From Corylus avellana (lineage: Eukaryota; Streptophyta; Magnoliopsida; Fagales; Betulaceae), in the NCBI RefSeq assembly GCF_901000735.1, contig NC_081551.1, positions 18,442,545 through 18,506,544 on the forward strand: a stretch of 64,000 bases of DNA. The letters are read 5' to 3'. The position numbers and the translations under genes are program-made. The first letter of the stretch is position 1. Every line of letters starts with the position of its first letter. Positions 1 through 9,435 of this stretch are shown here, piece after piece. Under the pieces are notes generated by a model that ran no database searches, was not told where the DNA came from, and saw only the letters and a program-made list of their open reading frames with translations.

Positions 1-408
1 TCTAGGGCGAAAAGGTTTTGACCTTTGTGATACAATTCCAGTGTGTATATTTTGACCGTTCGATTTCTCTTGCATTTTCTGAGGCGTCCGATTCACTTGC
101 AATTGACGAAAAGCCAAAATTACCCTTCATCCGGAACTGGAATCTCTGCACTCAATTGCGTGGCAAGTGTTTAATGGATACAAAGGAACACAAAAAGAGA
201 ACGAGTTAAAATAAAATAGATAGGAAGTCAAGTTTACCCTTTGTTGAGGAACGGCGAGCGTTCGAAAAGTCCAGGTCAGCAACAGAGACGAATAACTGGT
301 TTCCACGTCAAGAACGGGCAGATATTTTACAAGAATCATTTTCCCATTTTGAAACGAGATGAACAAGAGAGCGTAACCGCCCCGGAACTTTCCCGAGATA
401 AAAAGAAA
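1..408. other. Region upstream of MBF1c, no gene seen
   Basis: I see no convincing gene here. The short open frames have no recognisable domain and lie in AT-rich sequence. One GAAnnTTC heat-shock core is present at 385-392, which may belong to the distal promoter of the downstream MBF1c gene. The 9 bp directly before the next element (AAAAAGAAA, 400-408) is its target-site duplication. Confidence 0.5.
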
Positions 409-717
409 GGAGAAACTTCAGAAAGCTCTTCCGAACTTTCAGCCAATTTGAAAAAAATTTCTTGAATTTTCAAAACTCTCATTTAGGCCTCTTGAATTTT
501 GGTTTTCTCTCACTTTGGACCCTTTTAACATTAAACTACGTCGTTTTTGGGCTGGGTAAGTGTTTAATTTTTGGATACAAAACGACGTAGTTTAATGTTA
601 AAAGGGTCCAAAAGTGAGAGAAAACTAAAGTTTAGGAGGCTTAAATGAAAGTTTTGGAAATTCAGGAGAGGTTTTTCAAATTGACTAGAAGTTCAGGGTA
701 CTTTCTAAAATTTCCCC
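409..717. mobile_element. MITE, Mutator-like, in the MBF1c promoter
   Basis: This 309-bp element is one long imperfect inverted repeat. Its left end GGAGAAACTTCAGAAAG matches the reverse complement of its right end, GGGGAAATTTTAGAAAG. It is flanked by perfect 9-bp direct repeats AAAAAGAAA (400-408 and 718-726), the duplication length typical of Mutator-like elements. The arms meet around 540-590 and both carry an AAACGACGTAG-type motif. It has no coding capacity. It ends about 160 bp before the MBF1c start codon. The left arm contains two GAAnnTTC cores (412-419 and 433-440). A related element lies at 40570-40953. Confidence 0.8.
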
Positions 718-738
718 AAAAAGAAACATGAAGCCTTG

Positions 739-753
739 AGAACATTCCAGAAC
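739..753 (+). promoter_or_regulatory. Perfect three-unit heat-shock element
   Basis: The sequence AGAACATTCCAGAAC fits nGAAnnTTCnnGAAn exactly, the binding site of trimeric heat-shock factors. It ends 9 bp before the TATA box of the MBF1c gene. This agrees with the known heat induction of MBF1c genes. Confidence 0.8.
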
Positions 754-762
754 CTCAGCTTC

Positions 763-770
763 TATATAAA
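763..770 (+). promoter_or_regulatory. TATA box of MBF1c
   Basis: TATATAAA lies 105 bp before the start codon. A pyrimidine-rich leader follows, which suggests transcription starts near 795-800 with a 5' UTR of about 75 bases. Confidence 0.75.
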
Positions 771-874
771 CCCCCCTCTCGATTATTTTTAATTGATTTC
801 CCTACCATTTTCACATTTTCTCTATTATTTGAAGCATTTCCTCTCTCTCTATCTCTCAGAGCTAGCTAGCTACG

Positions 875-1309
875 ATGCCAAGCCGATACCCAGGGGCTAT
901 GACCCAGGACTGGGAGCCCGTGGTGCTCAACAAGTCAAGAACCAAGTCCCAGGACCTCCGCGACCCGAAGGCGGTGAACCAGGCCCTGCGCGCCGGGGCT
1001 CCGGTGCAGACGATCAGGAAGGCGGACGCCGGTTCCAACAAGAAGGCGGCTCCGGTCGTCAACGCAAGAAAGCTGGACGAGGCGGGCGAGCCGGCGTCGC
1101 TGGACCGGGTCTCGTCGAATGTGAGGCAGGCGATACAGAAGGCGCGGCTGGAGAAGAAGATGAGCCAAGCGGACCTGGCCAAGCAGATCAACGAGAGGCC
1201 CCAGGTGGTTCAGGAGTACGAGAACGGGAAGGCCGTTCCGAGCCAGGCCGTACTGGCGAAGATGGAGAAGGTTCTGGGCGTGAAGCTGAGGGGAAAGACT
1301 GGGAAGTGA
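875..1309 (+). CDS. MBF1C: Multiprotein bridging factor 1, MBF1c type
   Basis: This intronless gene encodes 144 residues, close to the usual 145-150 for the family. MBF1 is a nuclear co-activator that links DNA-bound regulators to TATA-binding protein; the plant c-type member is induced by heat and other stresses. The N-terminus MPSRYPGAMTQDWEPVVL and the KSQDLRDPKAVN stretch are characteristic of MBF1c rather than MBF1a/b. Residues about 1-75 form the MBF1 N-terminal domain. Residues about 84-138 form the Cro/C1-type helix-turn-helix, with KKMSQADLAKQINE and VVQEYENGKAVP. The tail LRGKTGK is basic. The start is the first ATG after the TATA box and is supported by the conserved N-terminus. 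The coding region is much richer in GC than its surroundings. A longer 179-codon plus frame and a minus frame over it are shadows. A perfect heat-shock element and a MITE lie upstream. It is unrelated in function to the ALDH cluster. Confidence 0.96.
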   Translation: MPSRYPGAMTQDWEPVVLNKSRTKSQDLRDPKAVNQALRAGAPVQTIRKADAGSNKKAAPVVNARKLDEAGEPASLDRVSSNVRQAIQKARLEKKMSQADLAKQINERPQVVQEYENGKAVPSQAVLAKMEKVLGVKLRGKTGK

Positions 1310-1442
1310 TCGTTGATCTCGAAACGACGTAGCATTTCGGCGGTGTAACTGGTGTTGGTTTTGGACATATGTGTTGTTTCCTGGTTTTGATCCTTTCTGT
1401 AGTTTGTCTTTTGGTTTTGTGAAGAGTGGTGAGGGTTGATGG

Positions 1443-1448
1443 AATAAA
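1443..1448 (+). terminator. Likely poly(A) signal of MBF1c
   Basis: AATAAA lies 134 bp after the MBF1c stop codon in T/A-rich sequence, a normal distance for a plant 3' UTR. Confidence 0.5.
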
Positions 1449-1891
1449 TAACTTGTATGTACAAAGATATGGAAATATGGTAATGAAAGGTAGAATGTAA
1501 CAAATTATTGATCTTTCTTTCTTTATTTATTATTTTTTTTTTGTCTGTTGGACGTGATCTTGAAATTTTTTATTTTATATTAGTTTTTAAATTTGTTGCT
1601 CAATTGTCAAAATTAAAAAATTTAATAATTAAATTAGAAACGCAAAAAAAAGTTATATGAAGGGAAGAAGTTGATGATCCAAGAAACGAAAATTGGGTAA
1701 GTTTCCAATAACTAACAAACCTAAAATAATACGAAAATAATTACAAAAAATAAAAAAAATTGGTCAAACCAGTGACCTAATTCTCTCAATAATCATAAAA
1801 ACACAATGGCCTAAAGGAAATTGGAAACGATTGTGCTATTTATGAGAAAAATACAAAAATTTAGTATATAAACAAGTCCATCCAGTCACAC

Positions 1892-2075
1892 AAATACACA
1901 TAACTTCTGTTTATTATACATTATTACACCCACCTCTTACTCTTACGCATATTATTGCAGAAATACACGTAATTTCGGTTTATTATACATTATTACACCT
2001 TTTACGCATATTATTTCATAAATACACGTAACTTCGGTTTATTATACATTATTACACCTCTTACACATTATTTCC
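1892..2075. repeat. Three-unit minisatellite downstream of ALDH-a
   Basis: Three units of about 58-68 bp are built around AATACACGTAACTTCGGTTTATTATACATTATTACACC with small variations. They start about 20 bp beyond the ALDH-a stop codon on its 3' side, so they probably lie in its 3' UTR. The same array is in the other copy (about 9813-9998). ALDH-b has only a single unit at the equivalent place (about 34833-34890). Confidence 0.75.
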
Positions 2076-2097
2076 TGTTTGATGGGCTGATATTAAT

Positions 2098-5000
2098 TCA
2101 AAGCCAGGGAGTATTATAAAGGGGAGTAACAACCGACTTAACTTTAAGATACTTGTAAAGAGCATCCAATCCAAAATCACTTCCAAATCCGCTCATCTTG
2201 TACCCTCCAAAAGGTAAGTCATTATCGAAAGCAAAATAGCAGTTGATCCAAATGGTACCTGCACGAATTGATCTTGAGACGGTGTTAGCCACATTTAAGT
2301 CCTTTGTCACAATGCCCGCCACTAGCCCATATTTACTCTGGTTTGCCCTCTCAATCGCCTCATCAATTGTTCTGTAATTGTTCATAATTAGATTAAGGAA
2401 AAAAAAAATGAAGAAGCTAGCTAGGTCTTTTATTACAGCTAAAATTGCTAAATAAAATCATTTTATTGCAAAAGTTGAAGTTAGAGAAAGAAAAAGTAGA
2501 AACTAAAAACATATATGTACTGACTTGAACTTGGCGAGGGCCATAACAGGTCCAAATATTTCATCCTTGGCTATAAGCATTTCTTCCTGCCCAAGTCATC
2601 AAGAACAATAACAGATGAAGAAAAAGAAAAACTAAAAATAACCAGATAAGATCCCCATGATGTAAAATGAAGAATATATACCTTGAAATCTGTGAAAATT
2701 GTAGGCTCAATGTAGTATCCCTTCCCACCCAACTCCAAGGATTTGCCCCCAGTTAGCAGTGTGGCTCCTTCTCTCTTGCCATGCTCAATGTAGGAGAGGA
2801 TTTTTTCAAACTGCTTCTTATCCACCTACACACAGCAAAATGTGCATTTTCATTGAAACCCTACCAAGGTAAAATTGGTTGTTTACTTTGCGTTTTATAT
2901 TGAGTAATGCTAGTAATACAACTGGAATAATATGCCAGTAAAAATCAACATTTAGATCAGAAAAGACTGATTGTTAATGACACATCATCTTCAATATTGT
3001 ATACAATGGTCAATTGTAGTTTTAAGATCTCTGAAAGCCTCACTTCATCATACCTGGGGTCCTTGTTGAACTTTAGGATCAAAAGGATCCCCAACTATCC
3101 AAGCTTTTGTCTTTTCAACCAATTTCTTCACAAGTTCGTCATATATCCCTTCTTGAACATAAACACGAGAACTTGCCACGCATACTTCTCCCTGAAAAAT
3201 AATGATAAAGTTAAAAATATGTGAAATCATATAAGCTGGAGAAATAAACCCAAATATATTTACAATGGTAGACCTAAATTTGGCACAACAAATAAATTCA
3301 TAAGGCTTGTTCAAGGCTACATAGCGCACGATAAAGTCAAAAGACTCTTGAGGAGGATGAACATATTCCTGAAAAAGGTTAGGGTAAAGATATTGACCAC
3401 GCCTGGCATGCATCAACAGTGATGCACGCCAGGCACAAAATTTTTTTTTATTATTATTTTATTATTTTAATTTTTTTGAAAAAAAAAAAAAAAAAAAAAT
3501 TGTGCCTGGCGTGCTTCACTGTTGAAGCACGCCAGGCGTGCTCCCAATCACGACTCAAAAGGTTATCTATATATAGACTTCCTTTATTAACTTCTATTTA
3601 GTGTAAATCTGAAAGATGGGTCTCCTTAAAATCAATCTCATATTTTTGGGTGAACCTCCATCCTAAAACACGAGATTTATAAAAGTTCGGATTTATTAAG
3701 CAAAATATAATGCTATGTATTTATATAGAAAAAGTCGTCTTCTTTAGGAGTTTTTACTCTTTCTTCTATCCATATCGATTAAAAGTGAGAAGGATATCTC
3801 TTGTAACTTTTTTTCGAATTCAATATATATAAAGTCATCCATGGGAATAAAAAATAAAAGTAACGAGATTTCCTTTAATAGAGATAAGAATATATCCATG
3901 AATATGAGACCGACCCACCATTATTAAAAGGTAAAGTAGCTTTACTTTCCAAGTTGACAAGGGAAACAATTAAAAGACTCGAGTATAGAATATGAAGGGA
4001 GGAAAAGCTCATAAAGGTTTCCTAATTTAGGACCCGATCCTCTCCTTTTTTTTCCTCTCCATTTCAAAGGAAATAGAGAGGAGCTGGTCTCTTATTTTAT
4101 AAGGGTATAATGGTTATTTTATCTTTTTTTGGGACTATTCTACCCTTATAGAAAGGAGGACCAACTCCTCTTAATTTCCTTTGAAATGAAGATGATCCTT
4201 CTCCCCTAACTTATGGCCCGTCTAAATCAAGTGGACCTAATGGTATCTTGCATAGTTGCATATCACAATCTTGCTTATATATATATATATATATATCCCA
4301 CAAAGATAAGCAATTAACGTGTAGAAATAAGAGCTATATAATTAAATCGGTAGCAAAATTAATAATTAGTTGATCTCAAAGACGGGCCATTTAAGAATAA
4401 AAAGTATTAATGGACGTACCTTGGGCCTATTTTGATTTTGGGCTTTTCCACTGTGATACAACGTTGGAGTTTACAACCTTTTAAGAAAAGTTTGCATAGT
4501 TGAGCCCAATTATTACCTTTTGCTGCTCAGTTCAGGTGAATCGGGTTATACCAGATGGGCTAGGATGGGATCCATCGCACCGAGTTAGATCAAGTTGGAA
4601 ATAGCAAGGTCAAATGAAGTAAGGTCGAGCTATGTTGGGCTTGATCAAACCATATTGGAATTGAATGGAGTCATAGATGAGGAGGTCAAGTGAGGTTAGA
4701 TTATTTCATCACATTTTCTGACCTGACGTGGCTTTTAAAAATATTTTGGATTTGAGATGGATCATTATTAAATTTTAATATAATAGTAATGGTTTTTTTA
4801 CAAGTGATAATTCAAATATTGATTTTTATTGCTACGCCATCCAATTGTATGTTAATTATACATGAGACTACTAAAAAATAATACTCAATTATCTACACTC
4901 TGTAGATTGACACCAAAAAGAAGGCTATTCATCAATTGTGTGACCGAATACCTGACAGATTGTCCATGGCACGAATGGATCGTGAGTGAAGCTAGCAGAT

Positions 5001-8000
5001 AAGATTAATAGGATACTAGAAAAATGTCATAAGAACATGAATTTAATACTATGATAAAATGAAGGACACAAAACTATAGCTATATGAGAAATAATTTATT
5101 TCCTTTCCCAGTCCATCTCTCATCCTTCTACTTTAATTTTCAAAATCACTATTAGATTTGTTGGGTCTATATGTGAGACACACATGGACCCCAAAGATTC
5201 AATGATGATTTTGAAAAATGAAAAGATGAGAGAAGAACCAAAGAATGATTTATAGTACGTCTCTAATTGTATATCACAATGAAATAAAAATCACTTCACC
5301 TTGTTATGTAGGATGCCCGTGAGAGCCAGCTGAGTAGCTAGATCTACATCGGCATCATCAAAAATTATGAGGGGAGACTTGCCTCCTAATTCAAGCGAAA
5401 CCACTTTCAAATTGCTTGTTGCTGCTGCCTGCATTACTTTGCGTCCTACTTCTGTGGAGCCTGTGAAACTCACCTGAAAAAGAAAGAGCAAGCATATATA
5501 GAATTGATGTAAGAGCACATGCAAAGCAATGAAGTTGCCATGGAATTTCCTCGAAATATTTACACGAAGACAAACGCTTAGTGAAAAACTAGAAATTACC
5601 GCATCAACTTCCATATGAGAGCTAATCGCAGCCCCAGCCGTCGATCCAAATCCAGTTACAACATTGAGCACTCCATTAGGGATACCAGCCTTAAACAAGA
5701 AAAACCAAAATGGTAATGCAAAAAATATCAGTAATATGAATAATGTATGAATTAATCATTAGTCATAAGTGTGCAACTCAATCATCTAAACTTACAAGCT
5801 TAGCAAGATGAGCATAATAGAGAGCCGAGAGAGGTGTTTGCTCAGCAGGTTTGACCACCATGGTGCACCCAGCGGCTAAAGCGGGGCTAACCTTCATGAA
5901 GAACGAGGTGCTTGGAAAGTTCCAAGGAATGATGTGTCCTACCACACCAATAGGTTCACGCAATGTGTGTGCATGAAATTGACGAGACATTTTCAGTACC
6001 TCTCCATGAATTTTATCAGCTGCACCTGCATAGTAACGAAGATTACTTGATACCAAAGGAATGTCCATGGCCTTACCCGCACTGAACAATTTCCCAGCAT
6101 CAATAGTATCCAAGGCAGCTAGTTCTTCCACATTTTGATCAATCAAGTCTGCGAATTTCATCATTATCCTTGCTCTCTCCTTATAATGATTAAGAACCCC
6201 ACAAAAAAAAAAAAAAAAGGTTATATAAGGACCTATGTCTCGGTACTTGTGAGTATTGAGTTTCACATTGAAAAAGTATAAAGAAAAATAGTAATTAATA
6301 TACTTAAGTGGACCCAAATGTATTAGTTCAAGCTTTTGGGCTAGTGTGGTCTCCAAATATGTATATATATTAATGTATTCTTAGTAAAAAAACTCATCAA
6401 CTTATACAATAAAAACATAAATCGACTTATAATAGGAAATTATATAAATCAATAATATAAAATCAGAATATATTCCAACAATTTTGTTTTTGTTTTTTGT
6501 TTTTTTTTGTTTTGGTTGTAAATTAATAATTTAACCAGATGGGAAAAATTAAGAATAGAGAGTACATACAGAGCCAGGGAAGCGAGGCCATGGGCCAGAG
6601 TCGAAAGCATGACGGGCAGCCTTGACGGCCAAATCAACATCTTCTTTATTTCCTTCTGCTACTCTTGCTATCACCTCTCCTGTTCTTGGATCAATAGTCT
6701 CCAACGTTTTCCCTATTTAAATATTAGTAAAAATGTTAAGTGTTAAAAGAATTAACTTACCCAAAAAAATTAATTATTTCGTAACACACAAACTTCTACA
6801 TTTGTTTGGACTATTAAAAATTTGAGAATCTCATATTTTAAAAAATTCGAGAGCACCTTAATCCTCCAATAACATGCTAACATGTGTTAATAAATTGTAA
6901 AACAATTGTATGTAAGTGGTAGGTTTAGTATTTTTCTTTTGAAATTATTATGAAAAACATCCTCTTGTACGTGTTACATTATTAGATCCACCACCCTAAA
7001 ACTCAATCGTGGAATTGATGTATAAATTTTTAAATACAATATCAAAATGAGAATCCCATAGTCAAACAAATATGAAGGGAAGATAGCAAATCAATTAGTA
7101 AAGGATAGATAATGACAAGGGATGAGATATGTCACGTCAAGGAAGATTATGCACCATGTACCTATAGACGATAAATAGATTACACACGAAACGAAATGGA
7201 CGTCAAATGCAAATAATTTTTTTTAAAAAAAAAAAAAATTGTTTTGTTGGATATTTAATAATATTACTTATACTTTCAAGTTCAAAAACCTTGAACCGAT
7301 TGATTGTTTACCATACATAGTTTACTAAATTTATTTAGTGACGGCGGTGGGTGTTGCTTTCGATCTGAAGATAAGGCTGACAGCATATGACAGAGGCACA
7401 TGCATAAATGTACGTACTCCTAGTAACTTGTTTTTGTTTTTGTTGGAACTATATATATATATATATTCAGTAGTAAATTTGATAAGAACAAAAAACAAAA
7501 GATTTGTGTAATACTTCTCGAATGAAAATAGTGACGAAAACGGAAAATCAACACAAAGAAACACAAATGGATCAGATGAAGTTCGTGAGAAAGTTTTGAA
7601 GACATTCATATATATGCCGTGTGGCTTGTGCTTCTTCTAGATCATTAATGGAGTTCATGGGAAAGAGGTCATTCCCTGTTATTTTATTTTTCTTTCTCAT
7701 AAATTCTGTAGCCTCTTGTTGGGTCAAAGAATAATAATTTAATTAGTTGTGTGGCATACTGTCGAATATGTATAGATTAGCAGGATTTTTTTTTTTTTTT
7801 CTCTCTTTTTAGTTCTTTTTAATTTGGGCCTTAATTAATTAGTATATAAACTTTATGCATGTATAGTCAGCCTAGTATCTTAATATAAACTACATGTCGG
7901 AATACATGGGGTATCATCGGAGTGAAAATATTGTCTGAAAAATCTAAACGTATGAAGTAATTAAGCAGAAGAAAGAGATGTAGAAAATTGAAAACCTGAA

Positions 8001-8086
8001 ATGGAATCAACAAATTCTCCATTGATGAACAGCTTGGTGAACTTAATCGTTGGGATCTTCACAAAAGAGTCCACCTTACTCGCCAT
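2098..8086 (-). CDS. Aldehyde dehydrogenase, ALDH2C/REF1-like (ALDH-a, copy in piece A)
   Basis: Nine exons join into an open frame of 499 residues: 7996-8086, 6570-6712, 5796-6179, 5600-5689, 5300-5473, 3054-3191, 2682-2825, 2525-2586 and 2098-2371. All introns have GT/AG borders. The enzyme class oxidises aldehydes to acids with NAD(P)+. ALDH2C/REF1 members act in the cytosol on coniferaldehyde and sinapaldehyde, giving ferulate and sinapate. Visible landmarks are IIPWNFPS with Asn165 (NAD site), FTGSTEVG at 239-246 (nucleotide fold), general base Glu264 in SLELGGKSP, catalytic Cys298 in [14 protein letters not shown] at 397-401 and [11 protein letters not shown] near the C-terminus. There is no N-terminal transit peptide, so a cytosolic location fits better than ALDH2B. 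Intron 5 carries a MITE. Exact substrate is not shown by sequence. Confidence 0.93.
3381..3556. mobile_element. Fold-back MITE with nested hairpins, in ALDH-a intron 5
   Basis: This 176-bp insertion is flanked by perfect 8-bp repeats AAAAGGTT (3373-3380 and 3557-3564). The other copy of the gene (around 11290-11310) has the empty site with one AAAAGGTT. Each end is itself a palindrome (3401-3434 and 3504-3537, arms beginning GCCTGGC and ending GCCAGGC). The two palindromes are also inverted copies of each other, separated by a T-rich then A-rich loop. The 8-bp duplication suggests hAT-type mobilisation; the outer terminal match is weak. Confidence 0.85.
4031..4196. mobile_element. Inverted-repeat element in ALDH-a intron 5
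   Basis: About 166 bp form imperfect arms around CCATTTCAAAGGAAAT and its complement, joined by AAGGGTATAAT and its inverted counterpart. It has no coding capacity. The second copy of ALDH-a carries it too (around 11772-11945). A target-site duplication is not clean, so family assignment is open. Confidence 0.5.
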
Positions 8087-8785
8087 CTGATCGATCTTTC
8101 TCTTTCTCTCTATCTTTCTCTCACACGCGTTTCTGAAGCAGAGCTCCTCCTGCTTGCTGTCTTCTCAATTAATATACAACTCAGTCGTTCACTATTCACT
8201 ACATATATGGACAGTAGCATTTGGTGTAATTGTGAAAAAAAAATAAATAAATAAAAAGCTTTTCAATAATTTTTTTAACTGTTCATTATTTAATTCTAAA
8301 TTTTTCTCGAAAAATAAAGAGAATGAAAATAAATCTAAAATGCTGAAAAAAACTACAACATATATATTATAATTTTTTTTTTTGGTACGGCGTGCAAGTC
8401 AAATTCGACATCAGTCAAATAGGTTAAAAATAATATTTTTGATATCTCAAATACAAAAAATGATGTTTAGTAGACTCTCTTACAACTATGATAATATCAA
8501 TCATTAATTTTTATTTTTACAAATCCTTGTTGATCTAAAGGTTAATTTTCAGTCATATGAGAGTCTATTAAATAGCAGTACTCATCAAATACCATAATTG
8601 AGATGGCATTTGTGTTATGTTAAAATACTACTAGTTCCAAAATTTTAAGTTGATATGAAATATTAAGTTTTATTAATTAATTGATATTTTAACACTTCTC
8701 CTAACATGTGATTTAAATTCTCTTTCAACAAATAAGAATATCTAACACGTAAAACTCAAGATTTTATATTCAAAATTATTTAAAT
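8087..8785. promoter_or_regulatory. 5' region of ALDH-a
   Basis: This is the likely promoter and leader of the minus-strand ALDH-a gene. Reading the minus strand, a CT/GA-rich leader precedes the start codon, and TATA-like motifs (TATATTAAT near 8170, ATATATG near 8205) lie about 85-120 bp upstream. No gene is seen. A Mutator-like element begins 700 bp upstream of the start codon. Confidence 0.45.
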
Positions 8786-8993
8786 GAGAATAATTTCTAT
8801 AAGGTCTTGGCATAAATCAAGACCTTTGTGCCTACCAATAAGAGGTTGACACCTCATTTTGGAACAAGATAACAAAATGAAAACACAACACCGGATCATA
8901 CCAAATTTAAACCCTAAAAAAACTCTTCATCTACTTTTCACATTAACCATCCATTACGCAGCCGCCGCCGCGCCACTACCCATGCCGGCAACT

Positions 8994-9035
<42 letters not shown>

Positions 9036-9335
9036 TCTACCCCCCAAGTTACACCACCCACCATGCCGCCGCTAACTAGATGCCGGATGTCACCACCCAT
9101 GCCGGTAAGTTATCTATCTCTCTCTCTCTCTCTCTCATCGACCGCCCACACTGCCAGATCTCTTAGCTTCCTCTCTTTCTCCGAATCTAATGTTCAACCA
9201 TTGATACATTAATCCCTAACTATGAGATCTCCTCAATTTCACATTACCATGCCCACCGCAATAAGCTTAGACCAAAACTGCCATAGATGTTGCTTGATGA
9301 AATCAAGACAAAGAGAGGGATGAACCTAACAAAGC
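8786..9335. mobile_element. Mutator-like element E1, cut by the assembly gap
   Basis: This is the left 550 bp of the element seen complete at 16461-17246. It begins GAGAATAATTTCTATAAGG after TATTTAAAT (8777-8785) and stops at the N run. A 117-codon frame inside is low-complexity CT-repeat and GCC-rich sequence and not a gene. Confidence 0.8.
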
Positions 9336-9435
9336 NNNNNNNNNNNNNNNNNNNNNNNNNNNNNNNNNNNNNNNNNNNNNNNNNNNNNNNNNNNNNNNNN
9401 NNNNNNNNNNNNNNNNNNNNNNNNNNNNNNNNNNN
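9336..9435. other. Assembly gap, 100 N
   Basis: Exactly 100 N, the usual placeholder for a gap of unknown size. Flanking pieces overlap in sequence (see overlap blocks A/B). Confidence 0.98.

Larger units (their letters stand above)
1512..9335. repeat. Overlap block A/B, left copy (end of piece A)
   Basis: This whole stretch is nearly identical to 9436-17004, including introns and intergenic DNA. It runs exactly to the last base before the first N run, while its partner begins at the first base after it. The largest differences are a 184-bp MITE insertion with its target duplication (only here) and about 65 bp near 4719-4785 that are missing from the partner. I infer two alleles of one region rather than a tandem duplication. 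Confidence 0.85.

Noticed and set aside
793..1332. 179-codon plus-strand frame across MBF1c
   Set aside because: It overlaps the clearly conserved MBF1c frame and consists of Gly, Arg and Glu runs from GC-rich DNA.
8859..9212. 117-codon frame with Ser/Leu and Ala/Pro repeats (also at 16534 and 26068)
   Set aside because: It lies inside element E1 and is driven by a CT microsatellite and GCC repeats; it matches no family I know.
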